Shown here one piece after another: positions 27,830-35,905 of a stretch of DNA of 64,000 bases; the first letter of the stretch is position 1, and every line of letters begins with the position of its first letter. The notes under the pieces are model-generated. The model searched no databases and was not told the origin of the DNA. It was given only the letters and a program-made list of their open reading frames with translations. Origin of the DNA: a virus; IMG/VR virus record IMGVR_UViG_3300009149_000025, positions 1 through 64,000 of that record. The stretch is one strand, 5' to 3'. The position numbers and the translations under genes were made by a program.

Positions 27830-28351
27830 TTATTTGATATCGTTTATAAATTGTTGAACCTTTTCATTGAGTTCTTCTAATCCATTGTTATTATCAATAG
27901 TATATTGATATTCAAAATTGTTAACATTTTTATCAGAAAAATTATCTGGGTGTATTTCGACATCTTTATTTACAATTAATGTGATACAATTATCACCATA
28001 TATTTTTTGGATTTTTGCAATTTCTTCTGGTTCTCTTATATGTACAAAATAAACATTGTTTTTGATATTTTTACCTTTTTCTATACAATATTTAGTATCA
28101 ATATCTATTCTATTTAAAATATCATTAGTTGGTCCATCGTTAAATTCTGACCAAGATCTTTTAACATCAGATAGAAATTTTCTTGATTTTTCATCTTTTT
28201 TACCATTCCAACCGAAACAAAGCTCGGCAACGTTTTTTACTCTATCTACAGATGAATAATTTTTAACTCTTAATCCACTTATATCTTTAAATATTTTTAC
28301 AAATCGATCTTTTCCAACACCTGCGCCTCCGTTTACGACTATTACTCTCAT
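27830..28351 (-). CDS. P-loop NMP-kinase-like protein
   Basis: 173 aa with the P-loop GGAGVGKDRF at residues 8-17, a hydrophobic YFVHIREPEEI strand-helix that fits the NMP-kinase LID/Arg region, and a C-terminal helix. The layout suggests a deoxynucleoside-monophosphate kinase of the phage type or a related P-loop kinase. It is in the same leftward run as the SLOG gene. Confidence 0.6.
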   Translation of the reverse strand: MRVIVVNGGAGVGKDRFVKIFKDISGLRVKNYSSVDRVKNVAELCFGWNGKKDEKSRKFLSDVKRSWSEFNDGPTNDILNRIDIDTKYCIEKGKNIKNNVYFVHIREPEEIAKIQKIYGDNCITLIVNKDVEIHPDNFSDKNVNNFEYQYTIDNNNGLEELNEKVQQFINDIK

Positions 28352-28361
28352 ATTCTTTTGA

Positions 28362-29147
28362 TTATTTTATTTTTTTATAACTCCAATAAAAACCACCAGA
28401 TGACTTTGTGGTTTGTCTAGCACAATTTCCAATTGCAATATTATTTAAACTCAATTTTCTACTTGCTTCAGAACAGCTTTTCCATTCTTTAATTAATTTA
28501 AAACTTTTTGTATATTGATAAACTTTTTTAGAATTTATATCATGTCCTTTACTAAAAGAAGTTTTATTGGGTTTTTTGATTTTATCATTAGCCCATTTTA
28601 TATGTTCTAATAATTCATCACTTGACATATTAGTATATTCTTCATAATATAACCATATATAACCTTTACAAGTTTTTCTGGATTTATTAAGAGTTCCTCC
28701 AAGATTACCACCATTTAAATCAAAATACAAGTTAGCATCTTTGATAGATGGAAAAATTTTAAATATATTACCATTTGTTTTTAATGATATAACTTTTTTA
28801 TTACCATCCCCTTTTTTAAATGAAGTTTGATTACCAAATGTTAAACCATATCCTCCTTCGGTATGATTAACTAATTTACAACCTTTATCTGTGTAATATT
28901 TAATCCAGTATTTTTCTCTTTCTTTCCAATTATCGTTGTTAGTTTCTTCTATCATTTCCATAATTGGTTTCAATCCATCTTTTATCAATTTGTTAATCCA
29001 ATTTCTTTTGTGGGTGTTTTTATCCCTACATTTATTTATATGATTTTTAAATCTTTGTTTTAAATTTCTAGATTTCCCGACATACCTTATCTTGTTATTG
29101 ATTGGGTTTTTTAAAACGTAAATAAAACATTTATTATCCATAATCAT
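28362..29147 (-). CDS. GIY-YIG homing endonuclease with NUMOD modules
   Basis: 261 aa. FIYVLKNPINNKIRYVGKS is a GIY-YIG catalytic core (the YVLK / YVGKS form), with R in LKQRFKNH and E in WKEREKYWI following. After residue ~100 come NUMOD-type recognition segments: NQTSFKKG and TSFSKGHD (NUMOD3-like), and KKVYQYTKSFKLIKEW followed by SCSEASRKLSLN (NUMOD1-like). It is a free-standing mobile endonuclease. It has its own promoter-like element upstream. Confidence 0.85.
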   Translation of the reverse strand: MIMDNKCFIYVLKNPINNKIRYVGKSRNLKQRFKNHINKCRDKNTHKRNWINKLIKDGLKPIMEMIEETNNDNWKEREKYWIKYYTDKGCKLVNHTEGGYGLTFGNQTSFKKGDGNKKVISLKTNGNIFKIFPSIKDANLYFDLNGGNLGGTLNKSRKTCKGYIWLYYEEYTNMSSDELLEHIKWANDKIKKPNKTSFSKGHDINSKKVYQYTKSFKLIKEWKSCSEASRKLSLNNIAIGNCARQTTKSSGGFYWSYKKIK

Positions 29148-29153
29148 TTTTTA

Positions 29154-29170
29154 TATTTATATATAAAAAA
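29154..29170 (-). promoter_or_regulatory. Phage-type promoter candidate
   Basis: Minus-strand TTTTTTATATATAAATA lies 7 nt upstream of the GIY-YIG gene start at 29147. It is the clearest match to the recurrent element. Confidence 0.55.
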
Positions 29171-29182
29171 TGAGCAGTCCCA

Positions 29183-29365
29183 TTAATTATTTTTTTCACA
29201 ACCATATCTAGTTCCTAACCAATTGAAACTTATTTCAATAAATGGTGTTATAAATATGGAATATTGCTTAACTTTATTGCCGTTCATGGTGTTACTACCA
29301 ATACCAATTATATAAGGTATGATCCACCAAAATTTTGTTTTTAATTTACAATTATATTCTTTCAT
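29183..29365 (-). CDS. Small hydrophobic protein, unknown
   Basis: 60 aa with hydrophobic stretches FWWIIPYIIGIG and FITPFIEISF. It could be membrane-associated. It lies 13 nt downstream of the zinc-ribbon gene. Low information content makes this a tentative gene. Confidence 0.4.
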   Translation of the reverse strand: MKEYNCKLKTKFWWIIPYIIGIGSNTMNGNKVKQYSIFITPFIEISFNWLGTRYGCEKNN

Positions 29366-29378
29366 TTTTCTTTTTTAT

Positions 29379-29534
29379 TTATTCATCTTCTTTAACTGAA
29401 TATTCATACCACATTTTTTCGGCAAGGACTCCAATTTTAGAACCACAATCATCACATATCGCAGTTGTTTTAGTTTTAGTTTTAATTTTATCACTATCAC
29501 ATACTGGGCAAATTTTTATATCTTTTATTTCCAT
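29379..29534 (-). CDS. Zinc-ribbon protein, 51 aa
   Basis: The start at 29534 gives MEIKDIKICPVCDSDKIK followed by a second CDDC pair, so C-x2-C-x16-C-x2-C is a classical zinc ribbon. The C-terminal tail is acidic. It lies 7 nt downstream of the IF3 gene, so it is probably co-expressed. It may assist translation or transcription, but this is inference. Confidence 0.7.
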   Translation of the reverse strand: MEIKDIKICPVCDSDKIKTKTKTTAICDDCGSKIGVLAEKMWYEYSVKEDE

Positions 29535-29541
29535 ATTCAAT

Positions 29542-30060
29542 TTATTTTTTAGGGTTAATCGTAACCGACATTCTTTTATTTTCTAATTTTGGCATAGATT
29601 CTATCTTACCATATTCTTTTAATGCGTCTACAAAACGAAGAATAAGTAATTCACCTTGATCTGCAAATTGTATTTCTCTTCCATGAAACCACACAGTAGT
29701 TTTCACTTTATCGCCTTTTTCTAAAAAATTAATAGCGTGTTTCAATTTGAAATTAAAATCATGATCACCCGTATTATAAGTAAAACGAATTTCTTTTACT
29801 TTAGTTTTCTTTTGACTTTTCTTATTTTCTCTTTCCTTTTGTTTCTTTTCATAAATGAATTTTTGAAATTCAATTATTTTACAAACAGGTGGATTTGCAT
29901 TTGGTACAATTTCCACGAGGTCTAATTTCATATCAGTGGCAATTTTCAAAGCTTCTGATATGTCAACAATTTGACTTTCGATATCTTTACCAGTTATTCT
30001 AACTTTTGGTGATTTGATTTTTTCATTGACTCTGAAAAAATTCTTATTTGTTTTTATCAT
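29542..30060 (-). CDS. infC: Translation initiation factor IF-3
   Basis: 172 aa, full bacterial length. FFRVNEKIKSPKVRI opens the N-domain; LVEIVPNANPPVCKIIEFQK is the family's signature before the lysine-rich linker (YEKKQKERENKKSQKK). The C-domain follows with VKEIRF, HDFNFKLKHAINFLEKGDKV and GREIQF. IF3 splits ribosomes and checks start-codon pairing at the 30S subunit. A complete phage IF3 is uncommon and implies control of host initiation. No obvious AUU-type start is used; the start is ATG. Confidence 0.93.
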   Translation of the reverse strand: MIKTNKNFFRVNEKIKSPKVRITGKDIESQIVDISEALKIATDMKLDLVEIVPNANPPVCKIIEFQKFIYEKKQKERENKKSQKKTKVKEIRFTYNTGDHDFNFKLKHAINFLEKGDKVKTTVWFHGREIQFADQGELLILRFVDALKEYGKIESMPKLENKRMSVTINPKK

Positions 30061-30092
30061 ATAAACATTATATTTTTCTTTTTCTCTTTTGT

Positions 30093-30509
30093 TTATTTTA
30101 ATTCAGGGTAGTGTTTGATGAAGTTTTTATAATATGTAGACATATTCTTAAACCCAATGTAATTAGCTGTGTGAAATCTCATTTCAGGCAATGATATATT
30201 TTTATCTAAAGCATAGTCACATAACCATTTTACTGAATCATATCCTGTTTTTTCTTCAAAGTCTTTACTAATATCAAACCCATTTCTTATGGCGGCAACT
30301 GTTACTTGATAATGTTCATCAGCTAAATCGTGATCGAAACTAGCAAGTTTTGGCATACCATTTTCAGATACGTAATTTATGAATTCATCGTGTGATCTAA
30401 CTACAATCCATTTCAATTTATTGTATGTAGGATCGTTTTTATATAGTGTCACCCAATCGGGTTCACGAACATCATCTAAAAATATATTATATGTTGATTT
30501 GTTTTTCAT
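30093..30509 (-). CDS. cREC-type cyclic-phosphate-processing receiver-like protein
   Basis: 138 aa. IFLDDVREPDW at residues 9-19, KWIVVRSHDEF, LASFDHDLADEH near residue 56 and a C-terminal FHTANYIG match the cREC (cyclic phosphate processing receiver) family, which keeps a receiver-like metal site of acidic residues. The family is predicted to handle cyclic phosphate ends on RNA or nucleotides. Here it lies next to IF3 and in a genome with RtcB, so an RNA-repair role is plausible. The activity is an inference. Confidence 0.7.
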   Translation of the reverse strand: MKNKSTYNIFLDDVREPDWVTLYKNDPTYNKLKWIVVRSHDEFINYVSENGMPKLASFDHDLADEHYQVTVAAIRNGFDISKDFEEKTGYDSVKWLCDYALDKNISLPEMRFHTANYIGFKNMSTYYKNFIKHYPELK

Positions 30510-30577
30510 AGTATAAATATATGAAAAAAATAATAGAATAAGAAAATATTCTACAAATTTTATATAGGGTATGAAAA

Positions 30578-30739
30578 TTATTTGTCTTTGGGATAACCAA
30601 AGGACATAACTTTAACATCTTGTTTTACTTTTTCTTTAAGGTACTGAATTTTTTCATCGCTTATATTGTATTCGTTTTCAATAGATGCGAAATAATTATC
30701 GAACAATTCAATAACTTTTTCTTTGATGTCGTCACTCAT
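30578..30739 (-). CDS. Small helical protein, 53 aa
   Basis: MSDDIKEKVIELFDNYFASI begins at 30739 and the frame ends TAA at 30578. Two amphipathic helices and a basic tail (SFGYPKDK). It fills the otherwise empty 30510-30845 gap. No function recognised. Confidence 0.55.
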   Translation of the reverse strand: MSDDIKEKVIELFDNYFASIENEYNISDEKIQYLKEKVKQDVKVMSFGYPKDK

Positions 30740-30845
30740 TAACTTTGAATAAAAATTCTTTTTTTTAATTTGTAGGATTTTAAGGATTTTTAAGTAATTA
30801 AATTAACTAATATGTTTGTATATATATAATTTTAAAATTCGTTTT

Positions 30846-31583
30846 TTATTTATTAATCCATGAACTAATAGAATGAACTTGTCTTTTTATTCTTCTTTTT
30901 CTATATACACCATCTCCTTCTCTTGAACCTTGTTCATTTGTGTTACCTTCGACAGTGAAATAATATTTGTCATTTTCGCCATCATAAAAACCAATATGAG
31001 CTAATCGTTCTTTTTTAGGAAACCATATACCAATAAGATCACCAAACATCGGTTTTCTTAATTGAAATTGTCCTCTAACCATAATGAGTTTATTTTCAGG
31101 GAAATAAGATGGCACCCACGCTGGGTATTTTAAGTTTAATTTTATATCACATTCTAAAAGTGACCAATTTATATAAGCTGCACACCAAGCATAACCTTTA
31201 CCTAATCCTGCAGATTTTAGATATTTTTCGACATCGAAACCATCATTGTTACCTGTTAATTCTCTTATACCAATTTGACTATAATAGACATTTTTAACAC
31301 ATATTCTATTGTATACATCTAAATTGTTTAAATCTCCAATTTCAATATTAAAATTAGAATCATCTTTATTAGGTATACTAATAATTTGATTGATAAATAT
31401 CATATTAGATGTTAATCCATTTAATTCTTTTATATCATCAATAGATACATCATACTTCATTGAAATTTTAGAAAGACTTTCTCCTGATTTTACTATATGT
31501 TCTGTTATATTACTCTGGCTAAAAGAACAATTAATAGAAAAAATAAGGAAAATAGCCACAATACAACTTTTGATTTTTCCCAT
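30846..31583 (-). CDS. Secreted LysM-CHAP-type endolysin
   Basis: 245 aa. Residues 1-23 form a signal peptide (IVAIFLIFSINCSFS). A LysM peptidoglycan-binding module follows (HIVKSGESLSKISMKY at ~28-44, then NGLTSNMIFINQIISIP). The catalytic part has YAWCAAYINWSL with the candidate Cys, then RLAHIGFYDGEN with His and FTVEGNTNEQG, as in CHAP/NlpC-P60-like peptidases. It would cut peptidoglycan during lysis. The N-terminal 79 nt overlap the membrane gene 31505-31879 in another frame, a typical holin-lysin arrangement. Confidence 0.75.
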   Translation of the reverse strand: MGKIKSCIVAIFLIFSINCSFSQSNITEHIVKSGESLSKISMKYDVSIDDIKELNGLTSNMIFINQIISIPNKDDSNFNIEIGDLNNLDVYNRICVKNVYYSQIGIRELTGNNDGFDVEKYLKSAGLGKGYAWCAAYINWSLLECDIKLNLKYPAWVPSYFPENKLIMVRGQFQLRKPMFGDLIGIWFPKKERLAHIGFYDGENDKYYFTVEGNTNEQGSREGDGVYRKRRIKRQVHSISSWINK

Positions 31584-31879
31584 TGTGTCATTTGATTATT
31601 TTCTACTTTTAGATTATCCCCTAAGGCATCATCTAAATATTTATATACTTCTGGAAATGTTATTTTCATAAATATCCATATTACTCCAGAATATATGAAA
31701 AACTGAATAATTGAAAACAATATAATTTGAAATATACCAGCATCATATGTAGCTGAAGTTGGGTCTAACCATCTTAAAAAAGTATCACTGAAGTACCATA
31801 AAATTAATGCCAATGGTATTGTAACCAATTCACTCCAACTTGCTAAAAATTTAAAAATTTTTTTAATTGTTTTTTTCAT
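31505..31879 (-). CDS. Holin candidate, three TM segments
   Basis: 124 aa with hydrophobic segments LVTIPLALILWYFS, IFQIILFSIIQFFIYSGVIWIF and WLFSLFFLLIVLLARVI, and positively charged ends. Size, topology and the 79-nt overlap with the lysin gene suggest a holin, but the fold is not unique. It has a promoter-like element about 32 nt upstream. Confidence 0.55.
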   Translation of the reverse strand: MKKTIKKIFKFLASWSELVTIPLALILWYFSDTFLRWLDPTSATYDAGIFQIILFSIIQFFIYSGVIWIFMKITFPEVYKYLDDALGDNLKVENNQMTQWEKSKVVLWLFSLFFLLIVLLARVI

Positions 31880-31910
31880 AGTGGTTTATTATTTTTATAA
31901 GTATCTTTTA

Positions 31911-31928
31911 GTATATATAAATAAAAAA
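31911..31928 (-). promoter_or_regulatory. Phage-type promoter candidate for lysis genes
   Basis: Minus-strand TTTTTTATTTATATATAC, 32 nt upstream of the holin start. It faces a plus-strand copy at 31953, making a divergent promoter region. Confidence 0.5.
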
Positions 31929-31952
31929 TTATGATAAAATTTTCAATTATTA

Positions 31953-31966
31953 TTTTTTATATATAC
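31953..31966 (+). promoter_or_regulatory. Phage-type promoter candidate
   Basis: TTTTTTATATATAC is 42 nt upstream of the ATG at 32008 of the head-associated candidate gene. Confidence 0.5.
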
Positions 31967-32007
31967 TAAAAAATGAAGTATTTTTATAAAAATAAAATGT
32001 GGTAGAT

Positions 32008-33075
32008 ATGAAGATAATGAAAAAGTTTGGCAACTATATAAAAGAGGATGTGGAAACATGGGACGATGCTATCGATGATATTCCAGATTTCGATGATGAA
32101 GAAACTGGAACAGAAAAGAAAGCAGAAAGACCAAAACCTAGAAAGAGACAAAAGCCACCTTCAGTTTCTATGAGAAATCCTAAAAAGGAAGAAGAAGTTG
32201 TAGAAGATGAAGTCAAAACTGATGAAGATGGTAATGTAATAAAACCAAAGAAGAAACTTGTAAGAAGTGAAGAAGGTAATGTTAAGGTGAGATTCACTAC
32301 AAAACTTAAAAAAATTTTTAAGACTCTACAGGCACGAAAGGATAGTAAAGATATTGCCGATGCATTTATAGCTAGTTATAGAAAACTTGGAAGTGATATA
32401 TCATTTTTGAATATGGTTGATGACGTAAATGACCAATTATCTTATTTGCCAAGAAATAGAATTGTTGGGATGGAAAGAACTAAGAGTGAAAAAACTGGTA
32501 AAATGGTTCTTAATTCTTATGGTAGTGATCAAAGACAACAAATGAGATTAGGTAGAATCATTAATAGATTATGGCCTGATAAATTTAATGCAAGACAAGT
32601 TGAATTGTTTGTTAATGAATATAAAGGTGAACATGATATGATGACTGGTAATATCGATATTGAATTGATTCATGGGAAAGATATTTATGAATGGTATCAA
32701 CAAAAAAAATATGCAGGTGGAGGCACATTGGGAAATTCTTGTATGAGAGGAGCTGGTAAACAACAAATGGCCATGTATACCGATAATCCACAACAAATAA
32801 GAATGGCAGTATACAGAAGAGCTGGAAAATTGGAAGCAAGAGCACTTGTTTGGACAACAGATCATGGTATTTTTATGGATAGGATTTATTATACAAAAGA
32901 TCATTTGCAGAATGCGTTTAGAAGATATGCGGATAGAAATGGTTGGATGTATAGGGAACAAAATCCTAGACCACCACATTTGACAGTTAGATTACAAAAT
33001 CAAGTTAGAGGACAACACCCATATTTAGATACATTTAGATTGACTCACAATGGTGCAAGAGCAGAAGCTTTTTAA
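32008..33075 (+). CDS. Leader-bearing protein, SCM family paralogue A
   Basis: 355 aa from ATG 32008 (GTG 31999 and ATG 32017 are alternatives). The N-terminus MKIMKKFGNYIKEDVETWDD resembles the capsid-targeting-like leaders, followed by a charged linker rich in K, R, E and P. The C-terminal ~200 residues are related to the protein at 54839: G-G-T-L-G-N-S-C-M-R, M-Y-T-D-N-P, R-A-L-V-W, F-M-D-R-I-Y-Y and Y-L-D-T in the same order. The conserved Cys could be catalytic. The fold is not recognised. A packaged enzyme is inferred. Confidence 0.55.
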   Translation: MKIMKKFGNYIKEDVETWDDAIDDIPDFDDEETGTEKKAERPKPRKRQKPPSVSMRNPKKEEEVVEDEVKTDEDGNVIKPKKKLVRSEEGNVKVRFTTKLKKIFKTLQARKDSKDIADAFIASYRKLGSDISFLNMVDDVNDQLSYLPRNRIVGMERTKSEKTGKMVLNSYGSDQRQQMRLGRIINRLWPDKFNARQVELFVNEYKGEHDMMTGNIDIELIHGKDIYEWYQQKKYAGGGTLGNSCMRGAGKQQMAMYTDNPQQIRMAVYRRAGKLEARALVWTTDHGIFMDRIYYTKDHLQNAFRRYADRNGWMYREQNPRPPHLTVRLQNQVRGQHPYLDTFRLTHNGARAEAF

Positions 33076-33089
33076 AATAATATTTTTAA

Positions 33090-33827
33090 ATGAAGTCTTA
33101 TATTAATTTTGTTAATGAACAAAAGTATACCCATAAAGAATTAAATAAAAAATTTTGGACAGATTTTGAATTTGATGAAGGTGTTAAAGAAAAATTGGTA
33201 GAAATTGCTAATGATTTCTATGATACTCTTGATAAATTTGATTTAGATATAGATGATATACATTTAACAGGTTCAATATCTAATTATAATTATCATCCAG
33301 ATTCAGATTTAGATGTTCATATATTGGTGGATTTTGATGAATATGATGGTGATAAAGATATTTTGGTTAGTATGATACAATCAAAGTCTTTTATTTGGAA
33401 TTTAAAACACGACATTAATATTAGAGGAGCTGATGTTGAATTATATGTTCAAGATAAAAATGAAGAACATATATCATCAGGTATATATTCGTTACAAAAT
33501 GATGAATGGATTAAAAAACCATCATATAGTGATCCAGATGTGGATGATGATGACATTAATCTAAAATATAAAAGATGGGTATTTGAAATAGATGAAATTG
33601 CTAAATCTGAAGACGATGAAAATTTATCTGAAGAAGATAAAAGAGAACGTTTTGAAAGATCTGAAAAACTTAAAAAGAAATTGAAAAAGTTTAGAAAAGA
33701 AGGATTAGAAGGTGTAGGTGAATATTCAATTGAAAATTTAACTTTTAAGAAATTAAGAAATGATGGGCATATAGAAAAATTATACAAATCAAGTGTTGAA
33801 TTTTATGATTCAATCTTTAGTCAGTAA
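33090..33827 (+). CDS. Nucleotidyltransferase-fold protein with capsid-targeting-like leader
   Basis: 245 aa. The leader is MKSYINFVNEQ. Then LTGSISNYNYHPDSDLDVHI at ~59-78 gives the G-S and D-x-D of a minimal nucleotidyltransferase, and GADVELYVQD supplies a third acidic residue. Such enzymes transfer nucleotides to RNA, protein or small molecules. The C-terminal ~70 residues are a charged helix. Its leader suggests entry with the DNA. Substrate unknown. It overlaps the convergent protease gene by 18 nt. Confidence 0.65.
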   Translation: MKSYINFVNEQKYTHKELNKKFWTDFEFDEGVKEKLVEIANDFYDTLDKFDLDIDDIHLTGSISNYNYHPDSDLDVHILVDFDEYDGDKDILVSMIQSKSFIWNLKHDINIRGADVELYVQDKNEEHISSGIYSLQNDEWIKKPSYSDPDVDDDDINLKYKRWVFEIDEIAKSEDDENLSEEDKRERFERSEKLKKKLKKFRKEGLEGVGEYSIENLTFKKLRNDGHIEKLYKSSVEFYDSIFSQ

Positions 33828-34244
33828 CGTTTTATTTTCAATATCAATTTTAGAAACCAATTCAAAAATTACGTCATTCCCCAATATACCATCAATAACA
33901 TTTAAGTGATTAGTTGATAGTGTATTATTTAAATTGATCAAATCTATAACATTAAATTCTTTATTTGTTAATATAGATTCCCCTATACTAAATTCATTAA
34001 TTTTAACCTGATAAGTATCTATTTCTTTATTTATACTTGATGTATCTAAAGACTTCAGGGGCTTAACTGAAGTGAATTTATCAATTTTTCTCAAATCGAT
34101 AACACTAGTCGATGCCCCTGTGTCTAATAAAAAGATGGCACTTATTTTATTGATATTAACATTTATTGTTAATATTTTACCATCATTGAAATTGTTTATA
34201 TTAATCGGTATTTCCAATTTTTGAATCCTTTTCTGCGTTTTCAA
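33810..34244 (-). CDS. Retropepsin-like aspartic protease
   Basis: 144 aa. IFLLDTGASTSVIDL around residue 39 is a D-T-G-A active-site loop, and VIDGILGNDVI near residue 116 is the hydrophobic-G flap partner of clan AA aspartic proteases. The size suits a single-domain enzyme that dimerises, as in retroviral-type proteases. No signal peptide or TM segment is evident. It overlaps the upstream vWA gene by 44 nt, so the two are translated together. Confidence 0.75.
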   Translation of the reverse strand: MKTQKRIQKLEIPININNFNDGKILTINVNINKISAIFLLDTGASTSVIDLRKIDKFTSVKPLKSLDTSSINKEIDTYQVKINEFSIGESILTNKEFNVIDLINLNNTLSTNHLNVIDGILGNDVIFELVSKIDIENKTLLTKD

Positions 34245-34866
34245 AATTTATATCTTTTGAAGCTTTCACTGATCTAGATTTTCTAAACGAAGAAGTGTAG
34301 TTACTAATATTTGCGTATGCAAAGTTCATACCAGCATCAGTTGCTGCGTAATCCAAAGTTTTACCTCTTTTCACACCCATTTTACTACCTTCGCCGAAAG
34401 CATCTTGATTTGCCCCTAAATAGATAAATGACCAGTCATTTTTTTCTTCTCTTTTATTAATCATTTTGAAAACTTCGTCTTTACCAAAAGTACGACTTGA
34501 ATTTTCTTCACCATCAGTGATAATTACAAAAAGAACCTTTTCAGGTCTTTCATCTTTATCTAGGTTTTTAATTCTTTTCTTTAAAGCTTTAATTGTTTTA
34601 CCAATACAATCGTAAAGAGCTGTTGCACCACCAGGTCTGTAATTTTCAGTTGTAAGTTCAGATATTTCTTGTATATCTACACTATCAAAAACTATTTCTT
34701 CTTTACCTGGGGAACTAAATAGAACAAGAGAAAAATTTGCATCTCCGTCTAATTGTTTTTGTTCGTTGAGGAATTCGTTGTATCCCTCGATTGTTCTTGA
34801 TTGTAAACTCGACATTGAACCAGATTTGTCAATGATCGTAACGATTTCTGTTAATCCTTTTTTCAT
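34201..34866 (-). CDS. TerY-like von Willebrand factor A protein
   Basis: 221 aa from the ATG at 34866; a start at 34920 would add an Asn/Lys-rich extension not typical of the family. MKKGLTEIVTIIDKSGSMSS is the classical start plus MIDAS D-x-S-x-S, followed by GGATALYDCI (the MIDAS Thr) and VLFVIITDGEENSS (the MIDAS Asp). Metal-dependent ligand binding is expected. Co-transcribed with the aspartic protease. A second, different vWA protein lies at 57375. Confidence 0.85.
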   Translation of the reverse strand: MKKGLTEIVTIIDKSGSMSSLQSRTIEGYNEFLNEQKQLDGDANFSLVLFSSPGKEEIVFDSVDIQEISELTTENYRPGGATALYDCIGKTIKALKKRIKNLDKDERPEKVLFVIITDGEENSSRTFGKDEVFKMINKREEKNDWSFIYLGANQDAFGEGSKMGVKRGKTLDYAATDAGMNFAYANISNYTSSFRKSRSVKASKDINFENAEKDSKIGNTD

Positions 34867-34975
34867 AATACATTTTTTATTTTTGTTTGTGTTGTCGTCA
34901 GTCTTATTATTGTTCTTCACAATTCAAAAGCAGGTCAATCCTACTCAAAACCATCGAAACCCAAAATGTCTCTAA

Positions 34976-34992
34976 TGTATATATTAAAAAAG
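34976..34992 (-). promoter_or_regulatory. Phage-type promoter candidate for vWA-protease operon
   Basis: Minus-strand TTTTTTAATATATACAT, 110 nt upstream of the vWA start. With the plus element at 35022 it forms a divergent region. Confidence 0.4.
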
Positions 34993-35021
34993 GTGGGTTG
35001 TTTGAAATTATTGATATATTA

Positions 35022-35038
35022 TTTTTAATATATAAAAG
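35022..35038 (+). promoter_or_regulatory. Phage-type promoter candidate
   Basis: TTTTTAATATATAAAAG lies 14 nt upstream of the ATG at 35053. Confidence 0.5.
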
Positions 35039-35052
35039 AAAACACTTTTAAT

Positions 35053-35487
35053 ATGAAAAAAATATTTTTATTTTTAGTTATTCTATTTTCTTCATTTTTA
35101 ATGTTTTCTCAATCGGATGATAATTTTGCAATAAACATACCATTTGATTGGTTACAAGTTGATAGAGTTGGTAATAATTATGAATATGGTTATGATATTC
35201 ACAATGTACATAGTCCATCTTTTATAATAACAAAAACAGTAGAAAATACTAAAAATGGGTATTTATATAAAATATGGGTTGCATCTAATACAGTTCAAAA
35301 TGGTGCTTATCGAAATATTCAAATAGATGATATTTCTGTTTTATATTATGGTGGTTATAATTGGATAAGTGTTTTTGATATTAACTTTACTATTATAGGT
35401 GGAGAATCCACACTTGTGACTTATTTTTATAATAATGATCCAAATTTACAAATATCATTTCAATGGTATAATATAAAAATTAATTAA
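35053..35487 (+). CDS. Secreted protein with signal peptide
   Basis: 144 aa. Residues 1-20 (KKIFLFLVILFSSFLMFS followed by QSDD) are a Flavobacteria-style Sec signal with cleavage near FSQ. The mature part is all-beta, with no Cys. Together with the neighbouring single-TM protein it could act in the envelope, for example in lysis or superinfection exclusion. Not a recognised family. Confidence 0.55.
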   Translation: MKKIFLFLVILFSSFLMFSQSDDNFAINIPFDWLQVDRVGNNYEYGYDIHNVHSPSFIITKTVENTKNGYLYKIWVASNTVQNGAYRNIQIDDISVLYYGGYNWISVFDINFTIIGGESTLVTYFYNNDPNLQISFQWYNIKIN

Positions 35488-35493
35488 ATAATT

Positions 35494-35850
35494 ATGACTG
35501 TTCTATCAGAAGACAATGTTGTTCAAATTAAGATGAGTTTTTTAATTTGGTTTTGTGTTATTATTTTTAGTGTGTTTTCGGCTTTATTTGGTTGGCAACA
35601 AATTCAATTATCAAATATGAAAGATAATATAAAAGATTTTGAAGATAATCAAATTGCAAAAATATATGAAAGTATAGGAGAAAATGGTGATAAAATATAT
35701 GTAATACAAACTACAGATTTACCAAATATTACTACTTTAACATCTGTCCAACAGTCACAGTTAAATACTATATTTACAGTTCTTTTTGGAAAACCAGTTG
35801 AAAGTAATTTCAATACAAATTCACCGACTTTACCAACGAGAGGTAATTAA
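35494..35850 (+). CDS. Single-TM membrane protein, possible spanin-like partner
   Basis: 118 aa. Residues ~15-33 (FLIWFCVIIFSVFSALFGW) form one TM helix with a charged short N-terminus, followed by a short coiled coil (NMKDNIKDFEDNQIAKIYES) and a Pro/Thr tail. The topology is that of an inner-membrane spanin or an envelope anchor. It starts 6 nt after the secreted protein gene. The functional idea is weak. Confidence 0.45.
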   Translation: MTVLSEDNVVQIKMSFLIWFCVIIFSVFSALFGWQQIQLSNMKDNIKDFEDNQIAKIYESIGENGDKIYVIQTTDLPNITTLTSVQQSQLNTIFTVLFGKPVESNFNTNSPTLPTRGN

Positions 35851-35905
35851 ATAAAACCAATTTTGAAAATTACTATATAATAATTGACGTATTAAATTTG
35901 ACTTT

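Noticed and set aside
32569-32979. 136-aa minus ORF opposite the 32008 gene
   Set aside because: Shadow of a strongly supported plus-strand gene with a paralogue at 54839.
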